A stretch of DNA of 64,000 nt from Kitasatospora herbaricolor (lineage in GTDB: Bacteria > Actinomycetota > Actinomycetes > Streptomycetales > Streptomycetaceae). The notes under the pieces are model-generated. The model did no database searches and was not told the DNA's origin. It saw only the letters and a list, made by a program, of their open reading frames with translations. Shown here piece by piece: positions 34,352 through 43,245 of the stretch. The stretch's first letter is position 1. Every line of letters starts with the position of its first letter. The stretch spans positions 930,001 through 994,000 of the forward strand of contig NZ_JAUSVA010000002.1 in NCBI RefSeq assembly GCF_030813695.1, given 5' to 3'. A program made the position numbers and the translations under genes.

Positions 34352-35566
34352 GTGACGACCACACCCACCGCGCCCGCCCTCGCCCTCCCCGCCGCCCACG
34401 GCAGCTGCCCCTTCGACCCGCCGCCCGCCTACGACCAGGCCGCCCGCCAGGGGGCGGTGACCCCGGCGGAGCTGCCCGACGGCGCGTTCTGCTGGCTGGT
34501 GACCGGCCACCAGGAGGTCCGGACCGTCCTGTCCGACCCGCGCTTCAGCGCCGACGCCCGCCACCCCGGCTTCCCCTTCCTCACCCCCGGCCGCCGGGCC
34601 CTGGCCGTGACCAACCCGAGCTTCATCCGGATGGACGACCCCGAGCACGCCCGGCTGCGCCGCATGGTCACCAAGGACTTCCTGGTGCACCGGGTCGACG
34701 CGATGCGTCCGGGGATCCAGCGGATCGTCGACGAGACCATCGACCGGATGACCGCCGCGGGCACCGGCGCCGACCTGGTCACCGACTTCGCCCTGCCCGT
34801 CCCCTCCCTCGTCATCTGCCTGCTGCTCGGCGTCCCGTACGAGGACCACGAGCTGTTCCAGGCGCAGAGCAGGACGCTGCTCGACAACCGTGCCACCCCG
34901 GCGGAGGTCGAAGCGGCGCAGCGCGGACTGACCGGGTACCTGACCGAGCTGGCCGCCCGTAAGAGGAGTCACCCGGCCGACGACATGCTGAGCAGGCTGG
35001 CCGCCCGCGAGGACGTCAGCCCGGCCGAGATCGCGGCGACCGGGCTGCTGCTGCTCGTCGCCGGGCACGAGACCACCGCCAACATGACCGCGCTGTCCAC
35101 CGTCGCACTGCTGCGCCGGCCCGAGCAGGCCGCCCGGCTGCGAGCCGATCCGGAGCTGCTCCGGGGCGCGGTGGAGGAGTTGCTGCGCTACCTCACCATC
35201 GTGCAGTCCGGGCTGCCCCGGGTGGCCGTCGAGGACGTGGAGCTCGGCGGCACGCTGGTCCGGGCCGGCCAAGGCGTGCTGGCCATGCTCTCCACCGCCA
35301 ACCGGGACGAGCGGCTCTTCGGTGCGCCCGGCGAAGGCGCGGCCGACGAGCTGGAGGTGTCCCGCGACGCCCGCCGGCACCTGGCCTTCGGCTTCGGCGT
35401 CCACCAGTGCCTCGGTCAGCCGCTGGCCCGGGCCGAGCTGCAGATCGCGCTGGAGACCCTGCTGCGCCGGCTGCCGGGCCTGCGGATCACGGTGCCGGAG
35501 GATGAGCTGGTCTTCCGCGGCCACTCGGTGGTCTACGGCGTCGACTCGCTGCCGGTGGCCTGGTGA
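34352..35566 (+). CDS. Cytochrome P450 monooxygenase
   Basis: A 404-residue class I P450; GTG start with AAGGA six bases upstream. I-helix oxygen motif AGHETT near residue 237, K-helix ExxR as EELLR, and the haem loop FGFGVHQCLGQPLAR with ligand Cys353. It looks like the CYP105/107-type actinomycete enzymes that hydroxylate hydrophobic small molecules; the substrate is unknown. Paired with the upstream ferredoxin; no reductase gene nearby. The DeoR gene upstream and the shared motif suggest sugar- or stress-linked control. Confidence 0.92.
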   Translation: MTTTPTAPALALPAAHGSCPFDPPPAYDQAARQGAVTPAELPDGAFCWLVTGHQEVRTVLSDPRFSADARHPGFPFLTPGRRALAVTNPSFIRMDDPEHARLRRMVTKDFLVHRVDAMRPGIQRIVDETIDRMTAAGTGADLVTDFALPVPSLVICLLLGVPYEDHELFQAQSRTLLDNRATPAEVEAAQRGLTGYLTELAARKRSHPADDMLSRLAAREDVSPAEIAATGLLLLVAGHETTANMTALSTVALLRRPEQAARLRADPELLRGAVEELLRYLTIVQSGLPRVAVEDVELGGTLVRAGQGVLAMLSTANRDERLFGAPGEGAADELEVSRDARRHLAFGFGVHQCLGQPLARAELQIALETLLRRLPGLRITVPEDELVFRGHSVVYGVDSLPVAW

Positions 35567-35680
35567 ACCCGGTTGGCCCCGATGCCGGGCCGGAGGCACG
35601 CTGGAGGGAGGCACAGACCCGGCCCGGCGACCGCCCGCAGCGACGGCCGGCCTCGGCCGGCCGAGGCGAGGGAGTTCGCC

Positions 35681-35842
35681 ATGTCGGACATGAGCGCACG
35701 CGCACAGGCGAGCAGCGACCAGGGCGAGGACGTCCGCGCGGCGGACCCGGAGGAGGGCATCACCTCGATGCAGAACATGCACGCGCAGGAGACGTCGCAG
35801 GCCGAGGGCGACACCTACGAGGAGATGGAGGGGCGGTCCTGA
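35681..35842 (+). CDS. Small acidic hypothetical protein
   Basis: A 53-residue peptide (MSDMSARAQASSDQGED) with GGGAG six bases before its ATG. It is very acidic and rich in Glu, Gln, Ser and Met, with no hydrophobic core, so it is probably disordered. Coding is supported by the ribosome site and composition only. It follows the P450 by 114 bases and may be co-transcribed. Confidence 0.5.
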   Translation: MSDMSARAQASSDQGEDVRAADPEEGITSMQNMHAQETSQAEGDTYEEMEGRS

Positions 35843-36056
35843 GCGCCGTGGCGGGGCCGCCGCCGCACGGCGGAGGCGGACGGACGGCGGATTCCGGGGG
35901 GCCCGCGACGGGCTCCGGGCGGCGGACGCGGTGCGGCGGCGGTGTCCGGCGGACCGGGACGACGGGCGGGGACCTCCCGCGTGGGCGGGTCACGCGGTGC
36001 GAGGCGCGCGGGCGGCCGCTGCCGGGCGGAACTGCCGGCCGGGGCGGTGAGGTGCG

Positions 36057-36344
36057 ATGAACACCTGGGCGACCTGGACCACGCAGAGCATCATCAGCGG
36101 CCCCGGGGGCGTCGAGACGGCCGAGGTGGGCCCGATCTCCGGCGACCTCACCATGCACACCACCTGGGTGGACGGCGAGGCGCGGCTGACGGTGCAGTAC
36201 ACCGGCGCGCTGGACTGGTACACGGTGGTCGGCAGCCCCGTGCCGGCCGCGGACGAGACCACCGCCCGCGCCATCCACCAGGCCATGGTGGTCGCCTGCA
36301 AGGCGGGCCACGGCGCGCACGCGCCCGCGGCGGAGGCGCAGTAG
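36057..36344 (+). CDS. Small hypothetical protein
   Basis: A 95-residue protein; ATG start with GAGG upstream. The body is a likely beta-sheet (MHTTWVDGEARLTVQYTGALDWYTVVG) followed by one helix (TTARAIHQAMVVACKAG). No signal, membrane or catalytic motif. Family not recognised; similar short beta-helix proteins are common in Kitasatospora and Streptomyces. Confidence 0.55.
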   Translation: MNTWATWTTQSIISGPGGVETAEVGPISGDLTMHTTWVDGEARLTVQYTGALDWYTVVGSPVPAADETTARAIHQAMVVACKAGHGAHAPAAEAQ

Positions 36345-36637
36345 CGGGAGGAGCAGCAGGAGCGGGAGGAGCAGCAGGAGCAGCGGTGGCGGCGACGACG
36401 GCCCGGACAGCCGGGCCCGGACGGGAGCCGGCCGCCCGTCGGCGGCAGCAGCCGGACGGGCGGCCGGCTGCTGCCGCGGTACGGCGGCGCGGTACGGCGG
36501 GACGGGGATCCGCCGGGGCCGGGATCCGGCGGACGCGACGCACCGGGACCGGGTCCGGTGCGCCGCGGTCCGGCGGGGCTGCGCCGCGGTGGGACCGGGA
36601 CTCAGGCGCCGTACGGCAAGGCTCCGGCGCGGTGCGG
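36345..36637. repeat. Short 17-bp duplication and low-complexity spacer
   Basis: GCGGGAGGAGCAGCAG occurs twice with a 17-bp period (36345-36378), beginning at the stop of the preceding gene. The rest, to 36637, is low-complexity GC-rich sequence with no gene. Confidence 0.5.
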
Positions 36638-37618
36638 TCAGCCGCGCTTCTTCCGGGCCACCGGCCGACCGGTACCGGAAGCGGGGGCGGCCGCCGTCCA
36701 GTAGCCGGGGTCGACCGCCCGGCGACCTCGCAGGTCCGCCCGGATCTGGCGGGCCAGCTTGGCGGTGTCGCGGCGGTTGATGTGCGCCCCGATGCCGGCC
36801 CCGATCAGGAGCGGGGCGAGCGAGGGAAGCCTGCGCAGCGAGCTGCGGGTGAGCCGCTGGCGCAGCCGCCCGCGGACTTCGCTGCCGACCGCCATCGCGG
36901 CGAGCCCGGCGGGTTTCACCAGGAGCGAGGAGTCGATGCCCCGCCGGTTGGCCCAGGAGGTGACGTAGGCACTCGCCCGCTGGGAGCCGTTGCCGGGGGC
37001 GGGCACACCGTAGACCTCGTGCAGTTCGGCGATCAGTTTGATCTCCACCGCGGCCACGGCGAGCGTCTCGGCGGCGATCTCGACCGCCATCGCGGGCGGC
37101 ACCGGCAGCATCGCGGCGGCGCCGACGCCCGCGCCGAGTGCGGCGGAGGCCCTGCAGGCCCCGGAGGTCAGCAGGTCGGCCAGTTGTTCCGGGTCGGCGA
37201 CGTCCGGGTGGTGGCTCCGGAGGGTGGCCAGGTTGCGGACCGGGATGCGCGGCGCCGCCACCAGCAGCCGGTCGGCCAGGGCGCGCCCGCCGAACCCCGC
37301 GCCCTTCGCCGCCACCCGGCCGCCCCGGCCGAGCTGCTTGGCGACGGAGCCGACCAGCCGGGCGGCGCGCTGCCGTCCGCGCTCCTGGACCAGTGCCGAC
37401 TCGACCAGACTCCCCGGGGCCGGGCCCTCGCCGGCAGGTCCGACGGCCTCGGGCAGCCCTGCGGCCGCTCCCTCCGGGACGGCCTCCGCCGGGCCCCGTT
37501 CCATCCCCTCGACCAGCTCGGCCAGGTCCTCGGCCAGCCGGCCGGGCGTCGGTTCGCCGGTGTCGGCCGTCCGGCCGTCCGGCTCGCCGGACCGCTTGGG
37601 CTTCCTGAAAAGTGCCAT
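36638..37618 (-). CDS. Conserved hypothetical protein with hydrophobic helical core
   Basis: A 326-residue protein. Residues 1-90 are polar and Gly/Pro/Glu-rich. A central helical part has short hydrophobic stretches (ASAALGAGVGAAAMLPVPPAMAVEIAAETLAVAAVEI) and ends in a basic tail (RPVARKKRG). The segment LIAELHEVYGVPAPGNGSQRASAYVTSWANRRGI is conserved-looking and resembles EcsC-type proteins of Streptomyces, though I am not certain. Start is ATG with a weak ribosome site. Confidence 0.6.
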   Translation of the reverse strand: MALFRKPKRSGEPDGRTADTGEPTPGRLAEDLAELVEGMERGPAEAVPEGAAAGLPEAVGPAGEGPAPGSLVESALVQERGRQRAARLVGSVAKQLGRGGRVAAKGAGFGGRALADRLLVAAPRIPVRNLATLRSHHPDVADPEQLADLLTSGACRASAALGAGVGAAAMLPVPPAMAVEIAAETLAVAAVEIKLIAELHEVYGVPAPGNGSQRASAYVTSWANRRGIDSSLLVKPAGLAAMAVGSEVRGRLRQRLTRSSLRRLPSLAPLLIGAGIGAHINRRDTAKLARQIRADLRGRRAVDPGYWTAAAPASGTGRPVARKKRG

Positions 37619-37779
37619 GCACTGCGCCTACCCGAACCGGTGCGCGGGCACGCCTGGGCCGGGACGGCGACCGGGCGCGGCCACCCGCCCGGTCCTGGAC
37701 GCGGGGCGACCGGGTGACGGGCCGCGCCGGCGGACGAGGTCGTACCGGGCACCCCGCCCGGGCCGGGCACCGTCCGTGG

Positions 37780-38064
37780 TCAGTCGCTGATCTCCACCCC
37801 GCGCCAGAACGCCACCTTGTCCCGGACGTGGGCCGCCTCCGGCTTCGGGTCCGGGTAGAACCAGGCGGCGTCCGGGTTGCTCAGACCGTCGACGTGGACG
37901 GTCCAGTAGCCGGCCGTGCCCTTCCAGGGGCAGACCGTGGTGGTGTCGGAGGCCCGCAGGTGCTCCACCCGCACGGACGCGAGCGGGAAGTAGTGGTTGC
38001 CCTCGACGATCGTGGTCTCGTCACTCTCGGCGATGATCGTGCCCTGCCAACGCGCAGTTGTCAT
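37780..38064 (-). CDS. DUF427-family protein
   Basis: A 94-residue single-domain protein with the DUF427 pattern: IIAESDETTIVEGNHYFPLASV, TVCPWKGTAGYWTVHVDG, and AAWFYPDPKPEA...VAFWRGVEI. The conserved Cys-Pro-Trp-Lys-Gly loop is intact. DUF427 forms a small beta barrel; its function is unknown. It has no clear ribosome site and stands alone. Confidence 0.88.
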   Translation of the reverse strand: MTTARWQGTIIAESDETTIVEGNHYFPLASVRVEHLRASDTTTVCPWKGTAGYWTVHVDGLSNPDAAWFYPDPKPEAAHVRDKVAFWRGVEISD

Positions 38065-38190
38065 GCGCCGATTCTGCCCCAGGACGGGCGTCGCCGGGCC
38101 AAGAACCCCGACGGGCCCGACGGCCGGGCCGGCCGCCCCCGGACAGCCGCACGTCCCCCGGAGCGGCTCGGGTGCCGGCCCGGGGGACGC

Positions 38191-38223
38191 ACGGGTGGGG
38201 TACGGGTGGGGTACGGGTGGAGT
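38191..38223. repeat. Three 11-bp tandem repeats
   Basis: ACGGGTGGGGT occurs three times in a row, the last copy with one change, between the DUF427 gene and its upstream neighbour. Confidence 0.6.
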
Positions 38224-38284
38224 CGGAGCTGCTCGGGTCGAGCAGGTAGGGGCGGGGGCAGGGCTGCGGACGTCCGGACGCGGC

Positions 38285-38527
38285 TCAGGCCTGTGGCAGC
38301 GGTTCGGCGTGCACCGGCAGGTGCGGGGACTGGTGGCCGCCGGAGGCGAGCATCCGGACCTCCCCCGAGTCGCTGATCTCGGCCCGGACGATGCCCGAGG
38401 CGTCCTCGTAGACGGGGTGCCCGCCGGGGCCGGTGGCGCTGGTCCAGGACACGATCACGACGTCCTGGGGGGCCTGGGTGCCAGGCGTACCGGGGAACGT
38501 CAGGGCGTACCGCTTCTCGTCGCTCAT
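38285..38527 (-). CDS. Small conserved protein, DUF6296-like
   Basis: An 80-residue protein from the ATG (MSDEKRYALTFPG) with GGAGG six bases upstream. It reads as a small beta-rich domain: YALTFPGTPG, DVVIVSWTSATGPGGHPVYED, IVRAEISDSGEVRMLASGG. I recall similar sequences as DUF6296 in Kitasatospora, which is the main hint of genus here. No function is known. Confidence 0.6.
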   Translation of the reverse strand: MSDEKRYALTFPGTPGTQAPQDVVIVSWTSATGPGGHPVYEDASGIVRAEISDSGEVRMLASGGHQSPHLPVHAEPLPQA

Positions 38528-38577
38528 GAACAACCTCCTCGTGCACCCCGGCCGGATCCGAGGGAGCCGGACAGGAC

Positions 38578-38811
38578 CTAGGCCGACTGTTCCACGCGGC
38601 CGGCCGATCCGCGCACCTCCAGTTCCCCGAGCAGGCGGGCGGTGGCCTCGGCCACCGCCTCCACCGCACGGTCGAAGGCCTCACGGTTGTGGGCGGCGGG
38701 TGCCCGGAATCCCGACACCTTGCGAACGTACTGCAGGGCGGCGGCGACGATGTCCTCGTCGTGGACCTCGGGCGTGACTGGTGGCCTCAACGTCTTGATA
38801 CTGCGACACAT
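38578..38811 (-). CDS. DUF2277-family protein
   Basis: A 77-residue protein with the DUF2277 signature: MCRSIKTLRPPVTPEV at the start, then AALQYVRKVSGFRAPAAHNREAFDRAV. It is helical and probably cytoplasmic. Function unknown; widespread in actinobacteria. It is followed by the DUF6296-like gene on the same strand with a 50-base gap. Confidence 0.9.
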   Translation of the reverse strand: MCRSIKTLRPPVTPEVHDEDIVAAALQYVRKVSGFRAPAAHNREAFDRAVEAVAEATARLLGELEVRGSAGRVEQSA

Positions 38812-39241
38812 GCCCCCAGTCTCGCGCGCGGAAGGCCCCGCGGCCAGCGCCCCGGCCGGATCCCCCGCGGACCGGGCTCGGCCGTTCGGACTACTGTCGC
38901 ATCGGCGGGCACGGCAGTTCGGGACGTCCGGCCCGGGAGACCCGGTGGCGACCCGCCGCGGGACCGCCGCCGGGCCGCGGCCGGGCCCCTCGCCGGCCCG
39001 GGAGGTGTCCGGAGCGCACTCGCGGCCGTATTAAGATTCTGAACGAACAAACCGCTGCTCCGAACGGCCTTCCGGGCCCGACGCCGCACCACGGCCCCGG
39101 GCCCGCAGCCGTTCCTTCCGCCCCTGTTCCACTCCCGCCCGCCCGCCGCACACACGGGCCGGGTAGACCTGCACCAGACCAGCTTCGTCAGTGCTGCCGG
39201 AGCCCAACCGCCCGTGACCGGGCGTCACCCGGGAGACCGTC
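38812..39241. promoter_or_regulatory. Divergent gap upstream of the MFS gene
   Basis: 430 bases, GC-rich except for ATTAAGATTCTGAACGAACAAACC at about 39029-39052, which is likely the MFS promoter region. No clear operator. Confidence 0.35.
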
Positions 39242-40459
39242 ATGCCACTGGCGCTCGTCGCGCTGGCGATCACCGCCTTCGCCATCGGCACCACCGAGTT
39301 CGCCGCCATGGGGCTGCTCCCCCAGGTCGCGGACGACCTCCAGGTCTCCATCCCGCAGGCCGGCTGGCTGATCTCCGCCTACGCGATCGGCGTGGTGATC
39401 GGTGCGCCGCTGCTGACCGCCGCGGCGGCCAGGATGCCGCGCAAGGCCGTCCTGGTCGGTCTGGCGGCCCTGTTCACCGTGGGCAACCTGCTCTGCGCCC
39501 TCGCCCCGAACTTCTGGCTGCTCGCCGCCGCCCGACTGATCACCGGCCTGCCGCACGGCGCGTTCTTCGGGGCCGGCGCGGTGGCGGCCGCCGAACTGGC
39601 CGCCCCGCACCTGCGGGCCCGGGCGGTGGCCGTGATGTTCTCCGGTCTCACCCTCGCCAACGTGGTCGGCGTGCCGGCCGCCACCCTGCTCGGCCAGCAG
39701 CTGGGCTGGCGGGCCACCATGCTCGTCGTCGTCGCCATCGGCGCGGCCGGCACCCTGGCCATCGCCCGGCTGGTCCCGCACCTGCCCGCCCCCGAACGGG
39801 CCGGGCTGCGCCACGAGCTGAGCGCCTTCCGCAGCGGGCAGCTCTGGCTGGCGCTGGGCACGGTCGTGTTCGGCTGCGGCGGCTTCTTCGCCTGCTACAG
39901 CTACATCACCCCGCTGCTCACCGAGGTCTCCGGGTTCACCACCGGCTCGGTGACCGGCGTGCTGGCCCTGTTCGGCGTCGGCATGACGGTCGGCAACGTC
40001 GTCGGCGGCTACGCGGCCGACCGTGCCCTGCGGCCGGGCATCTGCGCGTCCTTCGTGCTGCTGGCGCTCACCCTGGCCGCCTTCTCGGTGACGGCCCGGG
40101 CCGAGTGGTCGGCGGCGCTCACGGTCGTCCTGGTCGGCCTGTTCGGCTTCGCCATCGTCCCCGGCGTGCAGACCCTGGTGCTGCAGAAGGCACGCAACGC
40201 CCCGACCCTCGCCTCGGCGACCGTCCAGGGCGCGTTCAACCTTGCCAACGCGCAGGGGGCGTTCTTCGGCGGGCTCGCGATCGACGCCGGACTGGGCTGG
40301 ACGGCGCCCCCGCTGGTGGGGGCCGGGCTGGCCGGGATCGGCGCGCTGATCGCCGTACTCGCCTGGGCCGCCGACCGGCGGGCCTGCGCCGGCCCCGGGA
40401 CGGGTCCGGCCGACGGGAAGCCGGCCGCTGCCTCCGTGCCGGTGGCGTCGGCCCACTGA
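39242..40459 (+). CDS. Major facilitator superfamily exporter (AraJ/YdhP type)
   Basis: A 405-residue, 12-helix transporter; ATG with GGGAG upstream. Motifs of the DHA1 drug/sugar exporter group are visible: FAIGTTEFAAMGLLPQVADDLQVS in helix 1, GAPLLTAAAARMPRKAVL in the loop after helix 2 and RLITGLPHGAFFGAGAVAA in helix 4. Relatives export arabinose, chloramphenicol or other small molecules. The C-terminal 35 residues are polar and extra. Single gene. Confidence 0.88.
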   Translation: MPLALVALAITAFAIGTTEFAAMGLLPQVADDLQVSIPQAGWLISAYAIGVVIGAPLLTAAAARMPRKAVLVGLAALFTVGNLLCALAPNFWLLAAARLITGLPHGAFFGAGAVAAAELAAPHLRARAVAVMFSGLTLANVVGVPAATLLGQQLGWRATMLVVVAIGAAGTLAIARLVPHLPAPERAGLRHELSAFRSGQLWLALGTVVFGCGGFFACYSYITPLLTEVSGFTTGSVTGVLALFGVGMTVGNVVGGYAADRALRPGICASFVLLALTLAAFSVTARAEWSAALTVVLVGLFGFAIVPGVQTLVLQKARNAPTLASATVQGAFNLANAQGAFFGGLAIDAGLGWTAPPLVGAGLAGIGALIAVLAWAADRRACAGPGTGPADGKPAAASVPVASAH

Positions 40460-40489
40460 CGGCCCGCCATCAGGAGCCGGCGGCGCCCG

Positions 40490-40532
40490 CCGTCCTCCGG
40501 CAGGCCCCCGCCCACCGTCCTCCGGCAGGCCC
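40490..40532. repeat. 18-bp direct repeat between convergent genes
   Basis: CCGTCCTCCGGCAGGCCC is present at 40490-40507 and 40515-40532, period 25 bp, between the MFS and carbonic-anhydrase-like genes. Confidence 0.6.
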
Positions 40533-40557
40533 TCCGGCCCCGAGGGGTCAGCCGGGG

Positions 40558-41091
40558 TCAGACCTCCAGCGGTTCGACGCCCCGGTGGGCCTCGGCCAGC
40601 AGCCGGTACCCCTCGCCGTTGGCCTTGATGCCGGCCAGTTCCTCCTCGCCGACCTCCCGCCGCACCTTGGCGGGCACGCCCGCGACCAGTGAACCCGGCG
40701 GGACCACCATGCCCTGCGGGACGACCGCACCGGCGGCCACCAGGGAGCCGGCTCCGATCCGGGCGCCGTTCAGCACCGTCGCCCCCATGCCGACCAGGAC
40801 GTCGTCCTCGACCGTGCAGCCGTGCAGGACCGCGTTGTGCCCCACCGAGATCCGCTCGCCCAGCAGCAGCGGGAAGCCGGGGTCGGCGTGCAGGGTGCAG
40901 TTGTCCTGGATGTTGGTACCGGCGCCGACCGTGATCGGGCCCGCGTCGCCGCGCAGCACGGCGCCGTACCAGATGCTGACGTCGGCGGCGACGGCCACCG
41001 AGCCGACCACCACCGCGTTGGGCGCGACGAACACCGACGGGTCCAGCCGGGGCACCAGCCCCGCCACCGCGGCGATCAGCGGCTCTGCCAT
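40558..41091 (-). CDS. Gamma-carbonic-anhydrase-like left-handed beta-helix protein
   Basis: A 177-residue hexapeptide-repeat protein; ATG start with AGGAGG upstream. The repeats (VAPNAVVVGSVAVAADVSIWYGAVLRGD and so on) form a left-handed beta-helix. Metal-site residues of the family are present: D72-type TNIQDNCTLHAD, RISVGHNAVLHGC. Most such proteins (YrdA/PaaY group) bind zinc or iron; activity as carbonic anhydrase or thioesterase varies. It stands alone. Confidence 0.88.
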   Translation of the reverse strand: MAEPLIAAVAGLVPRLDPSVFVAPNAVVVGSVAVAADVSIWYGAVLRGDAGPITVGAGTNIQDNCTLHADPGFPLLLGERISVGHNAVLHGCTVEDDVLVGMGATVLNGARIGAGSLVAAGAVVPQGMVVPPGSLVAGVPAKVRREVGEEELAGIKANGEGYRLLAEAHRGVEPLEV

Positions 41092-41301
41092 GTCTCGTCC
41101 TCCTGCTCCGACCGGTGGGCCCCATGATCGCACCGGGGACGGCGGCGGCCGACGGCAGGTCACCCGGCGGAAGGCGGCCGCCCCGGCAGCGGGAACCGGA
41201 CCGGGAGCGGGCGCGCGACGGCGGTGGGACGGCCGCGGCCGTGGGCGGGGAGTTCGGGAGCGGGGCCCGGGCTGTCAGGCGCCGGGGCCCCGCCGTCAGG
41301 G

Positions 41302-41868
41302 TCAGGCCACCGGGGCCTTCACACGGAGCACCTCGACGAACGCCCGGATCCAGGCCGGGTGGTCGGGCCAGGCGCGGGCCGAGACGACCACGCCGTCCAC
41401 CACGGCCTCACCGTCCACGAACTCGCCGCCGGCCGCCTGGACGTCCGGCTGGAGCGCCGGGTACGCGGCGCTGCGCCGGCCGTTCAGAACGCCGGCGGCG
41501 GCCGTGATCAGCGGGCCGTGGCAGATCTGCGCGACCGGCTTGTCGGTGTCGAAGAAGTGCTTGACGATCCGCTGCAGCTCGGGGTTGTTGCGCAGGTACT
41601 CCGGGGCGCGGCCGCCCGGGATCACCAGGGCGACGTAGTCGGCCGGGTCCACCTCGTCGAAGGCCAGGTCGGCCGGCCAGGTGTAGCCGGGCTTCTCGGT
41701 GTAGGTGTCGAAGTCGTCCACGAAGTCGTGGACGACGAACTGCAGCCGCTTCCGGGCGGGCGCCGCGATGTCGACCTGGTACCCCTCCTCCTGCAAGCGC
41801 TGGTAGGGGTAGAACACCTCCAGCGACTCCGCCGCGTCACCGGTGACAAGCAGGATCTTCGATGCCAT
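41302..41868 (-). CDS. DJ-1/PfpI family protein
   Basis: A 188-residue protein from the second ATG (MASKILLVTGDAAESLE), because GGAGG lies between the two candidate ATGs. The nucleophile elbow AQICHGP holds the conserved Cys, with Glu in the AAESLE strand and His next to Cys. The family includes glyoxalase III/deglycase-like and protease-like members. Its length and GGRAPEYLRNN segment fit the PfpI/YhbO branch. Divergent from the serine hydrolase gene. Confidence 0.88.
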   Translation of the reverse strand: MASKILLVTGDAAESLEVFYPYQRLQEEGYQVDIAAPARKRLQFVVHDFVDDFDTYTEKPGYTWPADLAFDEVDPADYVALVIPGGRAPEYLRNNPELQRIVKHFFDTDKPVAQICHGPLITAAAGVLNGRRSAAYPALQPDVQAAGGEFVDGEAVVDGVVVSARAWPDHPAWIRAFVEVLRVKAPVA

Positions 41869-42086
41869 CGCTGAGCAAACCTCCATGATCGACCGTCGGA
41901 CGTGCCGGTGCGCGGCCGGTGACGTCGCCGGCCGTGACCGAGATCAACCTCCCCCACCGGGACCGGCGCGCAACAGGGCGCACCGGATCACTCGAAGCAC
42001 ACCGAACCGCGGACGCGCCGGGGGCGTGGGGTGCGCGCCCCGTAGAATCCCGCGGCATACGCCGCCCCCAGGAGGGATCACCCCAG

Positions 42087-42632
42087 ATGGCACCCCAGCC
42101 CGCCTACCTCGTCCTGCCCGGGTACCAGAACTCCGGCCCCGAGCACTGGCAGAGCATCTGGGAGCGCGAGGACCCCGCCTTCCGCCGGGTGGAGCAGGAG
42201 GACTGGGACCACCCGGACGCGGACGCCTGGACCGACGCCCTGCAGCGTGCCGTGACCGGCCGGCCGGGCCCGGTGGTGCTGGTCGCCCACAGCCTCGGCT
42301 GCACCACCGTGGCGCGCTGGGCCGCCCGCACCGCGTCCGCGGGCAGCTCCGGGGTGCTGGGCGCCCTGCTGGTGGCCCCGCCCGACGTCGACCGGGCCGA
42401 GGTCCCCGAGATCGAGGGCTTCCGGCCGGTGGAGCTCCGGCCGCTGCCCTTCCCCAGCATCGTGGTCGCCGGCAGCGACGACCCCTGGTGCACCCCCGAG
42501 CGCTCGCGCCGGTTCGCGGACGGCTGGGGCTCCCGGTACGTCGACCTCGGGCCCCGCGGACACGTCAACGCCGACTCCGGACTCGGCTCCTGGCCCGAGG
42601 GCCGGGCCCTGCTCGACCTGCTGACCGCCTGA
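42087..42632 (+). CDS. RBBP9/YdeN-like serine hydrolase
   Basis: A 181-residue alpha/beta hydrolase; ATG with GGAGG upstream. The catalytic triad is visible: Ser in VLVAHSLGCTT, Asp in VAGSDDPWC, His in GPRGHVNADSGLG, all matching the RBBP9 family, with LPGYQNSGPEHWQ at the start. These are small esterases with unknown natural substrates. Confidence 0.9.
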   Translation: MAPQPAYLVLPGYQNSGPEHWQSIWEREDPAFRRVEQEDWDHPDADAWTDALQRAVTGRPGPVVLVAHSLGCTTVARWAARTASAGSSGVLGALLVAPPDVDRAEVPEIEGFRPVELRPLPFPSIVVAGSDDPWCTPERSRRFADGWGSRYVDLGPRGHVNADSGLGSWPEGRALLDLLTA

Positions 42633-42717
42633 CACCCGACCGCCCGCCGCCCGCCGCCCGACCGCCCGCCCGACGCCCAGCAACCGCTGACCGGACGGCG
42701 GCCCAGGGACGGCGGCC

Positions 42718-43017
42718 TCAGGACGGCCCGAAGGCGTACCCCGCGAGGCCGGCCACCAAGGCGTTGGCGGCCGCCCCCGCCGCCGAGGCCGCGAGGAACT
42801 GCTCGCCCGGCGTCCGCTCCGGCAACGGCCACAGCACCGGCGCCACCAGGAAGCCCGGCATCGTCCAGAGCGCGAGCGTCCCGCGCAGGCCGGCCCCGGC
42901 CCCGCCGTGTCCCCGTGCCGCTTCGCGGCCGGCTCCGGCGGTCAGCAGCAGGTAGCCCGCGAGGTAACCGGTCACCGGTCCGGCGCCGGCGAGGAGAGCG
43001 AGCATGCTGTGCGACAT
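42718..43017 (-). CDS. Small membrane protein
   Basis: A 99-residue protein from MSHSMLALLAGAG, where GGGAGG is nine bases upstream. Three hydrophobic segments (1-28, 50-66, 76-99) cross the membrane. No recognised family. It diverges from the glycerophosphodiesterase gene. Confidence 0.55.
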   Translation of the reverse strand: MSHSMLALLAGAGPVTGYLAGYLLLTAGAGREAARGHGGAGAGLRGTLALWTMPGFLVAPVLWPLPERTPGEQFLAASAAGAAANALVAGLAGYAFGPS

Positions 43018-43245
43018 GCCCGTCATCCTCCCGGGCCCGGCGGCCCGGCGCCTGAGTACGGGTACTCAATCCCACCCGCCGACCGGTCCGTCGGAGCCGA
43101 CCGCGCCCGGTCGACGGCGGGCGAAGGACCGGTGTGCGCGGCGGCGGCCGATCTTCTCCCGCCGTTCGTCGGGCGGCCACCCGGTGAGCGCCCGGCCCTC
43201 CTAGTCTGCGGGCGACACCGACAACAGCGCGGACAGGGAGCATCC

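Noticed and set aside
35760-37622. Long minus- and plus-strand frames (620 and 591 residues) across the small genes at 36-37.6 kb
   Set aside because: They are shadows of the P450-downstream small genes and the 326-residue hypothetical gene, with repetitive Arg/Pro/Leu composition.
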